Of a stretch of 64,000 nucleotides of DNA, positions 61,427 through 64,000 are shown one piece after another. The notes beneath the pieces are model-generated. The model was not told where the DNA came from and did not search any database. It saw nothing but the letters and a program-made list of their open reading frames with translations. Source of the DNA: CAYWMD01 sp964458575 (GTDB lineage Bacteria; Verrucomicrobiota; Verrucomicrobiia; Limisphaerales; JADLHS01); NCBI GenBank assembly GCA_964458575.1, contig CAYWMD010000015.1:43472-107471 (forward strand), in the 5' to 3' direction. Both the position numbers and the translations under genes were made by a program. The first letter of the stretch is position 1. Each line of letters begins with the position of its first letter.

Positions 61427-61891
61427 TTATTTTTGCGTTGGCGGTGCAGCGTGAGGTTCTGACGCGGTTCTCCTTTGCATCCAGTTGCTGTGCCACCGGG
61501 TGACGAGCGCGAAGAAAAGTCCGGTCGAAAGTCCGCACATGAGAAGACTCGTCATTGCCTGAAGGGGCGCGAGCATCCGCCACGGCGTGGGCAGCACCAC
61601 ATCGCCATAGCCAAGGGTCGTGTAGGTGACGGCGGAAAAATAGAACGCCGACTCCGCATCCGGCAGGCAGCCCTGCCAGAGATAGAAGAGTCCCCAGACG
61701 GCGATCTCGGCCAGGTGGATTAGAATCAGCCAGCACGTCAGGCCGATCACCAACAGGGTGACGGGCCGGAAACCCGACTGGTCCAGAGCGCGCGAGGGTA
61801 TCATAGTCCGGAGCAGGATGGCGAAGCCGGCGGCATGCATGGCCACAGTGACCACCACCAGCAGACACGTGATGAGAATTTTTAGGAGCAT
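61427..61891 (-). CDS. 2-TM potassium channel pore protein
   Basis: The 154-residue protein has an N-terminal helix (about 3-25), a second helix (about 45-68), a pore loop with T-T-L-G-Y-G-D (about 91-97), and a third helix (about 105-128). T-x-G-Y-G-D is the K+ selectivity filter. It should form a tetrameric K+-selective pore without a cytoplasmic gating domain; the tail is short and polar. It follows the SulP gene by 45 bp in the same direction. A related gene without the filter lies at 44250-44780. Confidence 0.82.
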   Translation of the reverse strand: MLLKILITCLLVVVTVAMHAAGFAILLRTMIPSRALDQSGFRPVTLLVIGLTCWLILIHLAEIAVWGLFYLWQGCLPDAESAFYFSAVTYTTLGYGDVVLPTPWRMLAPLQAMTSLLMCGLSTGLFFALVTRWHSNWMQRRTASEPHAAPPTQK

Positions 61892-61936
61892 TGATTGGTG
61901 GAGGTGGCGAGTAGCGTGTAGGGCAGTACTCAGTTA

Positions 61937-63664
61937 TCAGCCATCAGGATTGTCTGAATGCCTGGCAGTAACCGACAATTTGAACTGCCGCCGATACTGC
62001 TTCACGACGTCCTCCAGATGTTCATAGAAGGCATCCCCACCCAGCAACTCTTTGAAATGGTAGGCAGTCCTGCTTTGGATGTCCATAACCTCCGCGATGA
62101 CCAGGCGTATGCCTCTCGCTTTCAAACTCGCGTGAACCGACCGGAGGGTTTCCGCCGCCGAATAATCCACATTGTCCACCGCGGATGCGTCAAGGCAGAG
62201 CCAACGCAGGGGCGGCTGCGTAGTGGTCACGAGCAACGAGATTTCATCCGCGAGCTGCCGGCAGTTCGCGTAGTACAAACTGTGCGTGAACCGGTAGATA
62301 ATCAGGCCGGGCGCGGCTTGCGCGGCGGTCGCCACCGGTTTCGGTTGCCGGCCGCCCGATTCGCCCGGCACCAGCACCGCGTTCCTGGGCCGATACCCGT
62401 AGCGGGTGTGTTCGATGAGTGACAACGCGATGGCCAGCAGGATTCCCTGTTCGACGCCAACGATCACAACTGTCAATGCGGTGGTGAGTGCCACCCAGAA
62501 CTCCGATCGCCGTTGCGCGAAGATCTTCCGCATCCCGGCGATATCAATCAGACCGATGCCGATGAGAAACACGATGGCCGACAACGCCGCTTCGGGCATG
62601 AACGCCAGCGGTGCCGTCAGGAAGAGCAGCACCAGCAAAACAATCACCGCCATCGCCAGCAGCGACAGTTGGCTCCGACCGCCTGCGCTGTCCACGATTT
62701 GCGTCTTCGTTGGGCTGCCGTTGACGACGAAAGTGCCGGACAAGCCGGCGCCAATATTGGCCAGCGCGAGACCGACCAGGTCCGTGTTCTCGCTGAAACT
62801 CTCGCCGTAGCGCGTGGCATAGGCGCTGGAGGTCGCCGCACTTTGTGCGAGGATGACCACGAACATCGCAAATGCCGTTGGAATCAACGTCGTTATGATT
62901 TGCCAGTTCCAGTCCATCGCGGGCAGACCCAGGTGCGGCAGACCGCTCGGAACGGTTCCAAGCACGTGCAGCTTTGAGTTAAGCCCGAACGCCCAGCTCG
63001 CAACGATGGCGCCGATCACCGCGATCAATTCCGCCGGGATTTTTCTCGAAACCTTCTTGAGGCCGATGATGACCACCAACACGGCGAGCGCTACCGTCAA
63101 CTCGTAGCGGTTGACCTCTCCGAGATGTTGCAAGTTGTGCCAGAGTTTTCCCAACGTGCCGTGGCCGCCCCCCTCCAGGCCGAGCATACCGGCGAGCTGC
63201 CCCAGCGCGACCTGAAGGCCGACCCCGGTCAGAAAACCGATCAACACGGTACGCGAGAGAAAGTCCGCCAGAAATCCCAGGCGCAGAACGCGCGCCAAAA
63301 TCAGGAAAGCCGCGGCCATCAGCGCCAGCACGCCGGCCAGTGCCAGGTATTGCTCCGATCCGACGGCAGCGATCCCCACGAGTCCGGCGGCGAGGATGGC
63401 TGCGGTCGCTGAATCGGCGCCCACCACCAGATGCCGCGAGGACCCGAACAGCGCGAACAGCGCCGTGGGGATCAGCATGGTGTAAAGACCAGTGATCACG
63501 GGCGTCCCGGAAATCTTGGTGTAGCCCATTACCTCGGGGATGGCGATGGCGGCCAGCGTGATACCGGCCAGGATTTCAGCCGGGATGCGCGCGATCGAGA
63601 TCGGCAGCACCCCTTGCAGAATGGGGAACCGGCCCGGCCCGGCCTGATCTTGGGTGGATTGCAT
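61937..63664 (-). CDS. SulP family anion transporter with C-terminal STAS domain
   Basis: The 575-residue protein has 12-14 membrane segments with the SulP pattern (Q-x-V-L-P-I near the start, I-P-E-V-M-G-Y near 43, Y-T-M-L-I-P-T near 61-67, V-G-A-D-S-A-T near 81). A C-terminal STAS domain spans about 450-560. The family carries sulfate, bicarbonate or other anions, coupled to Na+ or H+. The anion is unknown. The STAS tail differs from the antagonist at 58989-59372. It is 7 bp after the ABC permease gene and 45 bp before the K+ channel gene. Confidence 0.89.
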   Translation of the reverse strand: MQSTQDQAGPGRFPILQGVLPISIARIPAEILAGITLAAIAIPEVMGYTKISGTPVITGLYTMLIPTALFALFGSSRHLVVGADSATAAILAAGLVGIAAVGSEQYLALAGVLALMAAAFLILARVLRLGFLADFLSRTVLIGFLTGVGLQVALGQLAGMLGLEGGGHGTLGKLWHNLQHLGEVNRYELTVALAVLVVIIGLKKVSRKIPAELIAVIGAIVASWAFGLNSKLHVLGTVPSGLPHLGLPAMDWNWQIITTLIPTAFAMFVVILAQSAATSSAYATRYGESFSENTDLVGLALANIGAGLSGTFVVNGSPTKTQIVDSAGGRSQLSLLAMAVIVLLVLLFLTAPLAFMPEAALSAIVFLIGIGLIDIAGMRKIFAQRRSEFWVALTTALTVVIVGVEQGILLAIALSLIEHTRYGYRPRNAVLVPGESGGRQPKPVATAAQAAPGLIIYRFTHSLYYANCRQLADEISLLVTTTQPPLRWLCLDASAVDNVDYSAAETLRSVHASLKARGIRLVIAEVMDIQSRTAYHFKELLGGDAFYEHLEDVVKQYRRQFKLSVTARHSDNPDG

Positions 63665-63671
63665 GCCCCGT

Positions 63672-64000
63672 TCAATTACCCATCGTGCCGATGGTCTTCC
63701 GGAAGCGAGTGACCGCGATGCCGAAGAAGGTGGTGCCGATCGCGGCGAGCGCGAGGAATTGCGGCCAGACGATATCCAGGCCCGCGTCTCGGTAGAGAAT
63801 GCCCTGCGCCAGCTTTACGAAGTGCGTGGTGGGCGCTGCCTGCATCAGGTATTGCACCAACTGGGGCATGCTTTCGTAGGGCGTCGCGCCGCCGGAGAGC
63901 ATCTGGAGCGGCAGGATCGTCAGAATCAGCAGCAGGCCGAACTGGGGCAGGTTGCCGGCGACCGTGCCCATGAAAATGCCCATCGAGGTTGTGGCGAAGA
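63672..64000 (-). CDS. ABC-2 type transport permease, C-terminal part (partial)
   Basis: The window cuts the 5' end of this gene. The visible 109 residues include two membrane helices, L-P-L-Q-M-L-S-G-G-x-x-P-x-E and the end I-A-V-T-R-F-R-K-T-I-G. These are typical of the C-terminal half of ABC-2 drug/polysaccharide exporters of the YhhJ type. The frame stays open through the window edge. It ends 7 bp before the SulP start, so they are likely in one transcript. Confidence 0.8.
   Translation of the reverse strand, partial: FATTSMGIFMGTVAGNLPQFGLLLILTILPLQMLSGGATPYESMPQLVQYLMQAAPTTHFVKLAQGILYRDAGLDIVWPQFLALAAIGTTFFGIAVTRFRKTIGTMGN

Overview
The window looks like a chromosomal segment of a GC-rich verrucomicrobial bacterium, probably of the Pedosphaera/Limisphaera type. 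This is inferred from family content, not from a marker gene. The clues are a PEP-CTERM protein, an autotransporter-type beta-strand repeat protein, a DUF1559-like H-X9-DG pseudopilin, a DUF1736/TMTC-like TPR glycosyltransferase, secreted proteins with Ig-like modules that end in an 'STNL..W...RRFYQLR' type C-terminus, a FGly sulfatase, and many short palindromic intergenic elements. No rRNA, tRNA, CRISPR array, phage or transposase gene was found.

Layout. (1) 1-16.5 kb: a surface and secretome region with a six-hairpin glycosidase-like protein, a TPR glycosyltransferase-like membrane protein, a PEP-CTERM protein with a clear promoter and terminator, a beta-strand repeat protein, a pseudopilin and two large multidomain secreted proteins. 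threonine synthase (thrC) lies among them. (2) 16.5-22.8 kb: a C4-dicarboxylate block with sdhA and sdhB on the minus strand, a two-subunit class I fumarase and a succinate dehydrogenase membrane anchor on the plus strand, and a DctA-type transporter converging on them. Four consecutive gaps in this block hold palindromic repeats of three families. (3) 22.9-25.3 kb: a secreted sulfatase fused to an Ig-like domain. (4) 25.5-37.8 kb: two convergent gene sets that look like one catabolic island. The plus arm holds alpha-ketoglutarate-semialdehyde dehydrogenase, an SMP-30 lactonase, an SDR, a ceramidase-like hydrolase, a 3-TM protein and a DUF3830 protein. The minus arm holds an SSS symporter, a second ceramidase-like hydrolase, a creatininase, a 4-TM protein, an enolase-superfamily enzyme and a DUF3592-like protein. 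The two arms overlap tail to tail by about 160 bp. (5) 37.9-41.6 kb: a TauE/SafE permease, RidA, a small zinc-ribbon membrane protein, an FAH/AraD1-like enzyme and an exported-looking low-molecular-weight tyrosine phosphatase.

(6) 41.6-61.0 kb is the most striking part: sixteen minus-strand genes with no gap above about 47 bp and many 1-8 bp overlaps. In transcription order they are a receiver-PP2C phosphatase, an RsbW-like kinase, a STAS antagonist, a receiver-adenylate cyclase, phosphofructokinase, a large MscS channel, a LOG protein, a histidine phosphatase, an OprB-like porin, an RND pump (MFP, inner membrane, outer membrane), an LssY_C protein, a 2-TM channel-like protein, a Na+/H+-type antiporter and a beta-CASP nuclease. 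This suggests one envelope or osmotic stress superoperon headed by a partner-switching module. (7) 61.4-64 kb: a second co-directional set (ABC-2 permease, SulP transporter, 2-TM K+ channel) upstream of a 436-bp gene-free gap.

All protein assignments come from reading motifs and overall family resemblance by eye; no database search was run. Start codons were chosen from signal peptides, family N-termini, overlaps and visible Shine-Dalgarno sequences.
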